The notes under the pieces were generated by a model. That model was not told where the DNA came from. It worked only from the letters and a program-made list of their open reading frames with translations, and ran no database searches. Made by a program: the position numbers and the translations under genes. Below are positions 23,206 through 33,939 of a DNA stretch of 64,000 nt, piece by piece. Numbering within the stretch: position 1 is the first letter of the stretch; every line of letters starts with the position of its first letter. This stretch comes from Callorhinus ursinus (lineage: Eukaryota > Chordata > Mammalia > Carnivora > Otariidae): positions 52,129,627 to 52,193,626 of the forward strand of contig NW_020312828.1 of NCBI RefSeq assembly GCF_003265705.1, read 5' to 3'.

Positions 23206-23726
23206 AAGATGCCAAGGGAAATTTAGGGCTCTTCCTTTGATGGTATTATCAACTACTGCCCTAGTCTTCCAGTTTTAAGATGCCATCATTTAATAAGATT
23301 GGTCTAATTATAGTAGTTCAGAAAAAACCCCACCATTACACAAATGTTATAACATTACCTACTTTAGAAATAGTAAAATGATCCATGGTCTGTATCTACT
23401 ACAGTGACAAAAATAAAGTCATGTAAATACTGGAAAAAAATAGTAAAATGAATATCTTAGATTCAAAGATGTAATTACATGTACTCTTTTTGCAGATACT
23501 TATTGGCTTGTATATATTCTCTGTTCAGACACAGTTTAAAAAGATCACTTATTGACTTATTCCAGTAGAAGTGCTTTCTATTTAGGTATGAATCCTCTAA
23601 TCCGTTGGTGATCCAGGATAGGAACTATAGTTTCGTGTGAGTTTTCATTTACATGCCCTTCCTTAACATGTCTGAACAGGTTTACCTGATACTTTAAAAG
23701 ATCAACAAAATAATTATTTGAAACTT
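23206..23726. other. No feature recognised
   Basis: AT-rich unassigned sequence between the L1 3' end and the next SINE. Confidence 0.5.
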
Positions 23727-23738
23727 AAAATCCACTTT

Positions 23739-23924
23739 TTTTTTTTTTTAAAGATTTTATTTGTTTGACAGAGACACGGCAAGAGAGGGAACACAAGCAG
23801 GGGGAGTGAGAGAGGGAGAGGCAGGCCTCCTGCTGAGCAGGGAGCCTGATGCGGGGCTCGATCCCAGGACCCTGGGATCCAGACCTGAGCTGAAGGCAGA
23901 TGCTTAACAACTGAGTCACCCAGG
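23739..23924 (-). mobile_element. CAN-SINE with extra sequence at its head
   Basis: On the plus strand: T-run, AAAGATTTTATTTGTTTGACAG, GA-rich middle, GGGGCTCGATCCCAGGACC, then GAGTCACCCAGG at its inverted head. AAAATCCACTTT flanks it at 23727-23738 and 23961-23972. About 36 bp (23925-23960, T-rich) lies between the SINE head and the right duplication copy, where nothing extra is expected. Confidence 0.9.
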
Positions 23925-23973
23925 CTCAGTTTTGTTTGTTTTATATTTAAAAATATTTTTAAAATCCACTTTT

Positions 23974-25952
23974 AAAAATATTCAGTTTATACTTAACAGA
24001 AGCTTAAAGACCATTATTTCTTTCAGGTTGCTTGCAGCATTTTTCTAAGCTTCAGAAACCAAATTCATGGCCTAAGTGCCACTCCCTATGGCTCTTCTAC
24101 TTTTGACAGGAGTTAAACGGAGCTTATATAGAATGGCATACATAAAATAGAACTCTAGGAACTGTTATCCCATTATCTAAATTGGCTCTTTGGTTGAAAA
24201 CTATCAACCATTTTCTTGCTACTGGTGAAGTCCCTCGATGGGTGTGCTTAGAATGATCTATCTAGTAGAGTCTTGGTCTATTTGAAATACTCATTTTTTC
24301 TTAGTTTTGTTTTTGCCTCTGACCCATATGGTTTACTTCTATCTTCTACATCTGGGGCTCATTGAGAGCAGTGAATGTTTGCCTGCCATTGTTCAAAGCT
24401 CTTTTTGTAAGGGACATATGCTTTCTGTCTGAACTTCATGTAGTCTATCACTTATAATTCTACTGCTCTTCTATTTACTATTGCTCAAATAGATACAAGA
24501 GGGGAGTTGTAGGAACTACAGTTCTCTTGTGTGACTCCTTCCAAATGCTCTCAAGTAACAATAATGGCCCAAATACTTTTTGAATGAGTTTTGGCAGGAA
24601 ATATAATATTGCCTGTACCAAGAGCTGCTGGGAGACATTCTCTCATGATGGAAATTCTTTCTAAATCTATTTCCTTCATAGTTGTTGACTGTCTTTTACT
24701 TAAAACCAATAAAAACAAAAATAAATATGCAAAAGAACCCCACCCCACCCAAACAAAACAAACCTGTTGCTCCATGGTCTTGTTGTTGCAAAATGTCATA
24801 GATTAGTTTTACTTACAAGAAAATGTGAAATCACTCTTTCTTTACTTTAGGCTGTTTTTTAGCCCATGCAGAGAAAAGACTGGTCATAAGAAAGTTGTGA
24901 TTCCAAATCTTTGAAAGATGCAACAAGAATAAGTTAATATAGGACTATCAGATGGTTTCATGGTAGTTCTCAAACTCTAAGTCCATGGAATACTGTTGTT
25001 TCTTGAGCTGAATAGACTCCGACTGCGAATAAAATAAAACAATTAACAGCAGCCTTTTCCAGATCCTAGGAAAATTAAGAATCCACAGACATGATTTTCC
25101 CAATTTCAAGTTATTTCAACTTTTTAATCTTTGCTGATACAATTAAAGTATTGCAAGTGAAATACACAATGAAGAACTTGCAAATTTAATCATTTGCTTT
25201 CCTTATGGACTTGTGTATCCATAACTATTTGTATTTTATACATTTATGGGGAAAAAGAGAGGTGGATTGGGGGGAAGAGAGAAAGAGATCCTGTTAATAA
25301 ACAGGATTTTAATTTATACAAATAATTCAAAACAGGATAGTTTTAATAGATGAATTCCATCAAACAGAAAGTTACATCACTTTGTAAAGAACTCCATGAC
25401 TTTGTTACTTTGACATCTGAAGAAGGTTAAATAAAACCATCCAGTAAGTTTCACCCACAGTTTTCATTGCCACATCAGAGAGCTCTGCTACCACCATAGT
25501 TCCAAGCTCTACTATCCCCTCCAAGGGCTTTCTGGAGAAGCTCAATTAAGAAATTTGTAAGAAATTTCTTCCATTAGGCAAAGCTCCCCCTCAACACTTA
25601 AGAGGTAATATTCTCCTTCAAGTAGTTTTCCTGATGAACTGTTGAGATATTGTGTCACGTTAGCTGGTATGTTTCCCCACTCAGAATGGCCCTGACTATC
25701 TCTCCTTGGTCTAGCAATTAAATCATCCTGGGCTTATTACCATCATGGTAGTGAATTTATTGCAGAAATGTAGAAGAAATGAATGCTTAGCTTTTGCATT
25801 TTTAAATAGATTTTTGAAGTTCAAGACAAGGTGATAATATTAAGGAATTTTGAACTACAAGAGCTGGGTTTTTGTATTTTTCAGAAGCAATAAAAGTTCA
25901 AAGCATAAAGTTCATGCCAAAAAATCTTATATTTTTTTCAATTTTTTTTCTT
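23974..25952. other. No gene recognised
   Basis: About 2 kb without a nameable gene or repeat. Frames of 71-82 codons overlap on opposite strands at 24551-24806, which argues for chance. Possibly unique intron or intergenic DNA. Confidence 0.45.
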
Positions 25953-26054
25953 AAAATATGGAATGCTTAACGAATTTGTGTGTCACCTTGCACAGGGGTC
26001 ATGCTAATCTCCATATTGTTCCAGTTTTAGTACGCGTGCTACTGAAGCAAGCAC
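25953..26054 (-). pseudogene. U6 snRNA pseudogene
   Basis: Read on the minus strand from 26054, the sequence starts GTGCTTGCTTCAGTAGCAC, passes through ACTAAAACTGGAACAATATG and GAGATTAGCATGACCCCTGT, and ends ACAAATTCGTTAAGCATTCC then ATATTTT, colinear with the whole spliceosomal U6 RNA (about 102 of ~106 nt). U6 pairs with the 5' splice site through its ACAGAGA box. Here the region between ACTGGAAC and GATTAGCAT is shortened by two bases and that box is destroyed. The AGC of the catalytic triad survives. An A-rich stretch lies 3' of the TTTT on the minus strand, as in retroposed copies, and I see no TATA or proximal element upstream. Non-functional. Confidence 0.92.
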
Positions 26055-26222
26055 TCATTTTTCTCAGTCTTGACAAATAGCCTTCAAGTTAGGCTTAGGG
26101 AGAAAATAGAAAAAAAAGTACATCAGAGTGAATACTGGGTGTGAGTTTCTAAGATATGAGTGGGTCATGCCATATTCTCTCTATGTATGGTTAGTTCCAA
26201 GTGGAGGTATATGATAGAACTT

Positions 26223-26417
26223 TTTTTTTTAAAGATTTTATTTATTTATTTGAGAGAGAGAGAATGAGAGACAGAGAGCATGAGAGGGAAGAGGGTCAGA
26301 GGGAAAAGCAGACTCCCCGCTGAGCAGGGAGCCCAACGCGGGACTCAATCCTGGGACTCCAGGATCATGACCTGAGCCGAAGGCAGTCGCTTAACCAACT
26401 GAGCCACCCAGACACCC
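26223..26417 (-). mobile_element. CAN-SINE
   Basis: T-run, AAAGATTTTATTTATTTATT, GA-rich middle, then GAGCCACCCAGACACCC at the inverted head. Flanked by the perfect 12-bp duplication ATGATAGAACTT at 26211-26222 and 26418-26429. Confidence 0.95.
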
Positions 26418-26429
26418 ATGATAGAACTT

Positions 26430-27386
26430 CTTATACCTTCCATTTAAGTTTGTCATTCGGAGGGAAGAAGGACGTATGCTTGCTTCTAGGGTGGAACCCA
26501 AGGAAGCTGACAAAAACTGAGACTGTCCTTATAGTACTACATCAGCCTAGTGTAGTAACAGCAGAGTAGAAATGGTGGTGGGATGTGAGTAGGCAGATCA
26601 CACTTGAGATAGCTCTAAAAGACATTTTCCTAGAGCCCAAAGGGTTCAGGGAAAATAGATATCTCATGGCCCCAAGAGTGGAAAAGAAGTAGATGAAAGA
26701 AGGATAGCAGATCAGAAAAATGCTTCTCTGTATGGAGAGGGAAACACAGACTGTGGAATAAAAACTATGACCAATGGGATCGTGGATCTTAGTGGATGCC
26801 AGCATGGGAGGATGAGAAACTAGGGACTCGGGAGGGTAAAAGTGTTAGCAGGTGACCAGATTCTGACCGATGACCAACCTCCCCCACTGCACACCACCAC
26901 CATCACCACTCATTAATCCCCACAAACTTAGGTAAGAACCCAGAAACCGGGGAAAGAAAGAGAAAGGAAACTCTTAGATGGCTAGCTTAAATTTGGAATG
27001 GCTAAAATCAGGTAAGATAGAGGTTTGAGTTGATCTATAGAGAACTATGGAGGCACATTATCTTTACATATCTGAATATTAGGAACTGATAATTTATTTT
27101 GCTACATATACTTGATTTTTTCCTATTTCTATTATAGAATCTTGATTGGAAGTGATCCTCTCTTAGGGTAATTAGTAGAATTACTTCTTAAAGATTCATT
27201 TCTTAAACAAGACTATAAAGCAAAATTGTTTACAATGAAAAGTAGAAAATCTGCATATAACTTTCAAACTAACAAAACTAACAACAAGAAATCCGTTACG
27301 CCAAGGATACAGTACAATATACAATATATTTATTCAATAAATCCCACACAAGCAGTTTTTCCTCTAGGGCTGGAGAATAGCTGGTG

Positions 27387-27417
<31 letters not shown>

Positions 27418-28035
27418 GATAACACCAGATTAAGTTGTGTGTTTTGTGTCTTGAGACAGGTTGCAAGAAACTCCCAAAGTGAGAGGCTCATGGGATTGGA
27501 CATTATGTGAGGGCAGTTTCATTCCTTCCACCTGCTACTCTCAGGCATTGGATCATCCATCAGAAAGAGCTTTCCCTACATTGTTTAATTCTCTCTCCTA
27601 CATACACACTGGCACTCACTCTCTAAACTTAACTCATATACTTGAAAAAATTGTATATGGACAATTGGACTCTTGCGTTCGTTCTTGAATTTTTGATCTG
27701 GACATTATGGCTCTGGGTGGATGGCCTTTGTAAACCTCCTACCTGGCTTGACAATTTTGCGTTAGATCTAATGTCATTTAAACTCAGCCTCTTTCCTCCC
27801 AATACTGTGTCTGTTCTCCATCTCTCCATCTCATCTCCATCTCCCGCCCATCAAAACAACATGGGCTTCTATCTTCACCCAATACACAGAAGTTTTGATA
27901 GTACACTAACATTTTGAAAACTACACCTTGCTTAATTCAATAAAACAACTGCCTATTTGAAACAGAAAACTTGAAAGAAACTTCTAACTTCGTGTAGGCA
28001 TTGAGTTTTTGTCTTCGAAATGAAGACCCATTGTT
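26430..28035. other. No gene recognised
   Basis: Unassigned sequence with a pentanucleotide repeat at 27385-27419. Frames of 60-94 codons here overlap each other and have no recognisable domain. Confidence 0.45.
27385..27419. repeat. (GTTTT)n microsatellite
   Basis: About six copies of GTTTT in tandem, with one longer T run at each end. Likely length-variable. Confidence 0.9.
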
Positions 28036-28053
28036 GATAGTAAATCAGTTTTT

Positions 28054-28253
28054 TTTTTTTTTAAGATTTATTTATTTATCTGACAGAGAGAGACAGAGAG
28101 AGAGAAAGCATAAGCGAGGGGGGAGGCGGAGGCAGAGGGAGAAGCCGGCCTCCCACAGAGCAGGGAGCCGGATGTGTGGCTCCATCCCAGGACCCTGAGA
28201 CCACGACCTGAGCCGAAGGCAGACACTTAACGACTGAGCCATCCAGGCGCCCC
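28054..28253 (-). mobile_element. CAN-SINE (left of a head-to-head pair)
   Basis: T-run, TTAAGATTTATTTATTTATC, GA-rich middle, GAGCCATCCAGGCGCCCC at the inverted head. The 18-bp duplication GATAGTAAATCAGTTTTT lies at 28036-28053 and 28254-28271. Its right duplication copy directly abuts the left duplication copy of the next SINE. Confidence 0.95.
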
Positions 28254-28285
28254 GATAGTAAATCAGTTTTTAAAGCAAAACTAGT

Positions 28286-28478
28286 GGGGCACCTGGATGG
28301 CTCAGTCGGTTAAGCATCTGCCTTCAGCTCAGGTCATGATCCCACGGTCCTGGGATCGAGCCCCGCATCCTGCTCAGCGGGAAGCCTGTTTCTCCCTCTC
28401 CCACTCCCCCTGCTTGTGTTCCCTCTCTCACAGTCTCTCTCTCTGTCAAATAAATAAAATCTTAAAAAATAAAAAAAA
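28286..28478 (+). mobile_element. CAN-SINE (right of a head-to-head pair)
   Basis: Head GGGGCACCTGGATGGCTCAG, GGGATCGAGCCCCGCATC, CT-rich middle, tail AAATAAATAAAATCTT. The perfect 15-bp duplication TAAAGCAAAACTAGT lies at 28271-28285 and 28479-28493. Opposite in direction to its neighbour, only 32 bp away. Confidence 0.95.
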
Positions 28479-28693
28479 TAAAGCAAAACTAGTTATACAT
28501 TCTTAATTGTGAGCTCAGATTCCATAATTATGTTCTTTAAAAGTAAACTTTTGTTATTTTAAGCTAGGAAAAAAATGATACTGAATTTTAGTGTTACTGA
28601 TTCTTATTGGTAATGACTAATAATTATAGGCAATAATTATAGGTAGATAGAGGTTTTGTAGGAATTAAATTTCAATTTAGGATGCTAAGAATA

Positions 28694-29020
28694 TAGTTTA
28701 CTCTTGAATAACATGGGTTGAATTGTGAGTGTTCACTAATACAGAGATTGTTTTTGATAAATACAAGACTATAAACATATCTTCTCTTCCTTATAATTTT
28801 CTTAACATTTTTTTCTAGCTCACTTTATTGTAAGAATGCAGGTGTAATACATATAACATATAAAATATGTGTTAATCAACTGTTGATGTTATTGGTAAGG
28901 CTTCTGGTCCATAGTAGGCTATTAGTAGTTAAGTTTTGGGGAAGTTGAAAGTTATATGCAGATTTTCTACTGCATGGAGGGCTGATGCCTCTAACTCCTG
29001 GGTTGTTCAAGAGTCAACTA
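28694..29020. mobile_element. Tigger2-like non-autonomous DNA transposon
   Basis: Left terminal TAGTTTACTCTTGAATAAC and right terminal GTTGTTCAAGAGTCAACTA are inverted repeats of the type known from TcMar-Tigger elements (CAGTTGACCCTTGAACAAC). TA dinucleotides flank it at 28692-28693 and 29021-29022, the target duplication expected of Tc1/mariner transposons. The inside (AGTAGGCTATTAGTAGTTAAG, AACATATAAAATATGTGTTAA) also fits. At 327 bp it carries no transposase. Confidence 0.8.
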
Positions 29021-29224
29021 TATATCCAATATTATGAAGTGAAAGCCAGGCATTAAAATTAAATTTAAAATAAGATTAATATATCAAGATGTCAAAAATT
29101 AAGTTGATGCACGCCACAAAAATCACACATTTCTAGGGCTTCTCCCTGGATCTCAGAAGGGGGTCCCAAACAAAGTGCCCAGAAACATATATTCTATTGG
29201 CTGCATGGTAATATCATTCTGTTC

Positions 29225-29400
29225 ACATTTTATTGGGCCTTTGTTAAATAAACATTGAACTAAACACTTTGTATTTGTTATTTCATCTGTTATATTTTAT
29301 AGTCATTCTAGTTAGGGGTTAGGAAGTCAAAGCCCAGAGAGTGAGAAATTTGCCGAAGGTCACACAGCTAATAATGGAGAACAAAAATTTTAATACGTTG
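29225..29400 (-). mobile_element. MIR relic
   Basis: TTAGGAAGTCAAAGCCCAGA, then GAAATTTGCCGAAGGTCACA and CAGCTAATAATGG, preceded by an ACTAAACACTTTGTATTTG block, form the inverted MIR core and 3' end. Confidence 0.7.
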
Positions 29401-30472
29401 AAGTCTGATTAAGTCCAAATACTTTATTTTTTATAATACTTAAAGTTTGATTAACACAATTTAAAATGTTACTTTATGTAGTGTCAGTTGCACTAGAGAC
29501 AGAAATATGTCCTCCTTTCTTCACCATCCTTTCAATTTATTTTACATGCAAGTTAAATCTTGACCATGGCCAATATTTTGACAAACATTAGATTTGTATC
29601 TAGATTCTGGAAACAATTATGTTTTATAGTAGATCCTGGGTAAAAGGCAGGCTAGGCATAGTATTTTAAAAACCTCAGTAGTGCTATTAACACTCAGGTG
29701 AGTGACTATATTCACTATATTTCACTATATGTTGAAAAGTGATTGCTCTTATGTTTGTTTAGATTCATCTTGTAATATTGTGCTTGGGGGCAAAGAATCT
29801 GTGGAAATATTGGCTTCAGACTTGGGTTTGTAATTCAACTGAGCCCCAAGCTCTGAGTTTTATAGAAACACAGAACAATTTTTCCTGTACTTTGAATAGT
29901 ATTTGCTCAGGTTATTGATTTTTGTCATTTCTCTTTGAGCCTGGAGTTTGATGTTTATTATGCTTAGCTATATGACTGCAGAAATCTTCAGTTTCCAAGC
30001 ACAGAGTAGGTTTTGTTTGGTGTACTTACAATTTTTCAGGCATCTGGTTGTGTTAAAGTCAGGGGTTAAAAAAAAAAAGGAAAACCATCTTTAATTACAT
30101 ATGTATGTATACATAGAACATTATAGAACATTTATATATTGGCAAAGGTTATTTGTGTTTAAATGTGGTAGTTCTTGACATGATGACCCCCTAGACCCTC
30201 ACTGGTAGATGTTATTTTGCTTCAAGAGCATGTCATGGCTTATTTGCTGCTTTGAGTCCTTTAGCTGTGTGATCCTTCTGTTTTTACACTTGGTTTCATG
30301 GTGTTTCAGACTGTGCCATGAGTTGGTTCACATCGTCTTGACTTAACTTTTATATGTCACAGATCAAGTATCTAATTATGTGCTTTCTTGCTTCCTATGA
30401 TCTCTCACTGCTGGTCCCCTGTCAACACCAGTTTTTAAGTTGATTTCCTTTGGCAGCCATGCCCCTGAAAAA

Positions 30473-30473
<1 letters not shown>

Positions 30474-30506
<33 letters not shown>
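30474..30506. repeat. (TG)n microsatellite
   Basis: About 16 uninterrupted TG units. Likely polymorphic in length. Confidence 0.97.
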
Positions 30507-30508
<2 letters not shown>

Positions 30509-30871
30509 TTTTTGCCCTGGAGTTTGGCCATACATTTTCAACATCTGGGTTTTAATGAAGATTTTAAATTTTGTTCTAGTGACTTCCAATTTACTACTTT
30601 CTCAGGTAGGCACTTTAGAAAGGGGGATATGAAGAGAATTTTCTATTCTTCATTGTTAGAGATATTATCAGTGTAATATATGAGTAAGACAGATACTTTT
30701 GTACCTTAAAAAGAATAAGATAGTGATTACTCTCTAGATAAGAGTGGGGGGAATGAATTTATAGAAAAAAAAGGAGGGTTTCCCTTATTTAATGCTTACG
30801 AATAAATTTTCCTCAGAGTCAGGGCGTAAAACAAGCACTGTTGAAAGAGAATTAGAGTCCTGTTATATTAC

Positions 30872-30909
30872 TTTTTAGTATCTTTTTTATTTTTTAGTAT
30901 CTTTTTTAT
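30872..30909. repeat. 19-bp tandem duplication
   Basis: TTTTTAGTATCTTTTTTAT is present twice in tandem, at 30872-30890 and 30891-30909, without a mismatch. Confidence 0.9.
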
Positions 30910-31830
30910 TTTTATTTTGTTATATTATTCCAGGAAATGGTGTTATTGATTGATTGGACTCTAAGAAGTGATTAAAAACATACATGCCCTATAAAATTGT
31001 GAATTTGTTTAGTCTTTTTCAGAAAATTGCTTGCATCCTGCTAAGAGTGTTTAAATCTAATCACTGCTGATATTATGTGATAAGCCTTGGCATTTAGAAC
31101 AAAAATGTGAGACAACCCTAGTTCAGTTCAATGACTCTTGTATGTCTACTATGTGGCAGAAAATGTGCTCATTTTCTCTCATGATGATGAGACTATGAAG
31201 ATGCCTAATGTATGCCCTCACCAAGAGCTCACTATTGATAAAATAAAGCATTAACCAAAAAGGAAGTAGGCCATTTGTTAAAGGAGACGTGGTGGAATAA
31301 TTTTGTCTGAGAAATTTCATCAAATACTATATTTAGGAAATATACTGATTATCTCCGTTCAATTAAGTTGTGTAACACACACTAGAATAATGCATCATTG
31401 ATCTCTACAAATTTATTATCTCAAACGAAATAGTAGGGAGAGAATAAAACCTCAAACTGGTGTCAGTCAGAACTTTGGTCCAGTCAGGGAGTCTTGGCTC
31501 TACTTCTTACTGTAGAGTGACTTTGTTTTAATATATGTAAAGTGGTAACAATATTACATGTTGGAAGATTTCATTATGAGATTATCTATTACAGAATGAT
31601 TTGATAACATAAGCCTTCAAAAATGTTGTTTATTAATTTGATCATTACTAGTAGCAATGAATGGTGTAGAAAGGTGGAGAGACCAAAGACTATGAATCAA
31701 AGTAGCCAGGAGATGATCATGATATAGGGCCATTTTCTTTTCTCTAAAAATTCATAAGAAATGAAAAAAGGAATTGTATGCTCTTAAAAATGTTTTTAAA
31801 ATATTCATGGAGCAAAGTAATTCTGTAGAG

Positions 31831-32018
31831 CAGTGGTTCTCAAAGTGTGGTCCCTGGAACAACTACATCAATATCATCTGAGAAGTTGACCAAAATGCGT
31901 TTTAAGGTCCCATCCTAGACCTACCAAATCAGAAATTCTGGGAATGGATTCCCATTGATTTGTGTTGTAATGAAGTTTTCAGGGGTTTCTGATGCATGCT
32001 AACATTTGAGAACCACTG
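31831..32018. mobile_element. MER5A (hAT-Charlie non-autonomous transposon)
   Basis: Terminal inverted repeats CAGTGGTTCTCAAA and TTTGAGAACCACTG are intact at both ends. The inside carries CATCAATATCATCTGAGAAG, GACCTACCAAATCAGAAAT and TTTCTGATGCATGCTAAC, as in MER5A. Full length at 188 bp. The flanking 8-mers CTGTAGAG and CTGCATAT are only partly alike, as expected for an old hAT target duplication. Confidence 0.92.
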
Positions 32019-32689
32019 CTGCATATTGATATCAATATTATATATCTTATTAGACAAGTCATTTATGACCAATCTTTTACAAAACACTTCTTTATTACTA
32101 AGTCTATATTTAGAGTATAACCCAATTTAATTTCACATGGAAACTTTCAAAGTCATTCCTTATAACAAAATTTTCCTTTTCGTTTCATTTTAAAAAGATT
32201 GCTTTAGTTACTGGGGAAGAAGAGGGAAAAAAAGAAATTAGAATAAAGTTGAACTTTAGTTGAAATTAGGTGAAATTTAGTATAGACTGAGACATATAAA
32301 GTAATAGAATGTTCTGAGAACTTTTCTGCTGGTGGTGACGTCTTGAAGGTAAGAATATTTTTTTGGTCTCTCCTGATCATAATATTTGTTACTATTATTT
32401 TTTCCATAAATGAATTTGTCTTTTTAACATCTTTTGAAAACTGTCTTCTCCAAATACTCTATTCATTTGGTAGAGAAGATAAATGTTCATAAACATAGAA
32501 TAGAGGTAGCTTGAAGATTTGAACTTTGTTTAATACAATTTTGCATTCACAGTATCTACCCAAGTGCCTGGTACATGCAAGTGTTTCATAGATATTTATT
32601 AAAATTGCATTAAAATCATTATAGTACAAAGCCAAAAGGAACCAATGCCATAGATGAAATATAAAAATAATCTAAGATTTCATAAAAGA
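32019..32689. other. No feature recognised
   Basis: AT-rich unassigned sequence. Confidence 0.5.
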
Positions 32690-33719
32690 GATTACTTCCA
32701 TCTGGAAGACTAAGAAATATTTCACAATAAAGATGGAATGTAAGCTAATCCCTTGAAGAATGAGTAGAATCTAGACCTGCTTGGATGGAAGAGTTAGTAG
32801 GCATAGGGAAATCTAGGCAAAATGAATAACATTTTGCAATACACAGAGACTGGAAGTGCAGGATATGTACATGGAATGAAAAGCTCTGTATTACAGAAAA
32901 AAACAGAAAATAGCATAATTTTTCTGAGGCCAGACTATTAAAGAATAACAGGCTTGGCGTCCAAACATTATTCTATGTGGTGTATAGAGCCATTTTAGAT
33001 TTTTGAATAAGATATAAATGCTTAGAGCTATGCTTCAAGGTGATTAATTGGCCAAGTATAAACTACATTAAAGAAGGAGTTGTTGAATGTAGGCAGAGGA
33101 GGGGTAACCTGGGTTTGAGAGAATTAGGGAAACTCATTTAACCACTCATTATATTTAATGAGGTGTGAGAATCAAAGATAGATGTCATTTAAATTTAAAG
33201 CCTGGCTCATTAAGAAAATAGCAATTCAAAGAAGTGTCAGAGAACAGAGGCATGTCTAAATTTTAGACATGATGAATTTGAGATGTCAGACCAAAGAGGC
33301 AAAGAAATCTAGAAAGTATTTGAATATTAAATATTGGAGTTTAGTAACCAGGTGAGGTTGGACATACATATTTAAGACTTTTTTTTTTAAGATTTTATTT
33401 GAGAGAGAGAGACAGAGAGACAGAGAGAGAGAACATGAGCGAGGTGAGGGGCAGAGGAGAAGCAGACTCCCTGCTGAGCAGGGAGCCTAATGCGGGGTTT
33501 GATCCCGGGACTCCAGGATTATGACCAGAGCCGAAGGCAGACACTTAACCAACTGAGCCATCCAGGTGCCTCAGTTATCTTTCTAGACTGAATATGAATT
33601 TCCAAGGAGAGAATGCAGTAGAAGTCAAAGACATGGTTTCGGGTAATATCTAGACAGCATGGAGGAAGAAACAAAGAGAACATCTGGAAGAGTCAAATAA
33701 GATATAAAAGAGGATGAGG
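32690..33719 (-). mobile_element. Probable L2-type LINE relic, SINE-interrupted
   Basis: Weakly conserved blocks in inverted L2-like order: CCTTGAAGAATGAGTAGAAT near 32752, GGAAATCTAGGCAAAATG, GAATTTGAGATGTCAGACC near 33273, and GAAACAAAGAGAACATCTGG. Strong divergence makes both family and limits uncertain. A SINE sits at 33379. Confidence 0.4.
33379..33572 (-). mobile_element. CAN-SINE
   Basis: T-run, TTAAGATTTTATTTGAGAGA, GA-rich middle, GCGGGGTTTGATCCCGGGAC, then GAGCCATCCAGGTGCC at the inverted head. I do not see a clear target duplication. Confidence 0.93.
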
Positions 33720-33924
33720 GGGATGCTTGGGTGTCTCAGTCGGTTAAGCGTCTGCCTTCAGCTCAGGTCATGATCCCAGGGTCCTGGGATCCAGTCACGC
33801 ATCAGGCTTCTTGCTCAGCGGGGAGCCTGCTTCTCCTTCTCCCTCTGCCTGCTGCTCCCCCTGCTTGTGTGCATGCACTCTCTCTGACAAATAAATAAAC
33901 AAATAAATAATAAATAAATAAATA
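33720..33924 (+). mobile_element. CAN-SINE
   Basis: Head GGGATGCTTGGGTGTCTCAG, CT-rich middle, tail of CAAATAAATAAAC and further TAAA units. The flanks AAAAGAGGATGAGG (33706-33719) and AAAAAGAAGGATGAGG (about 33924-33939) form a near-perfect duplication. Confidence 0.93.
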
Positions 33925-33939
33925 AAAAGAAGGATGAGG

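Larger units (their letters stand above)
29401..31830. other. No gene recognised
   Basis: 2.4 kb of AT-rich, apparently mostly unique sequence with a TG microsatellite at 30474 and a 19-bp tandem duplication at 30872. No exon or RNA gene seen. Confidence 0.45.

Noticed and set aside
30440..30676. 78-codon frame with a run of C-V residues
   Set aside because: The run is the translated TG microsatellite.
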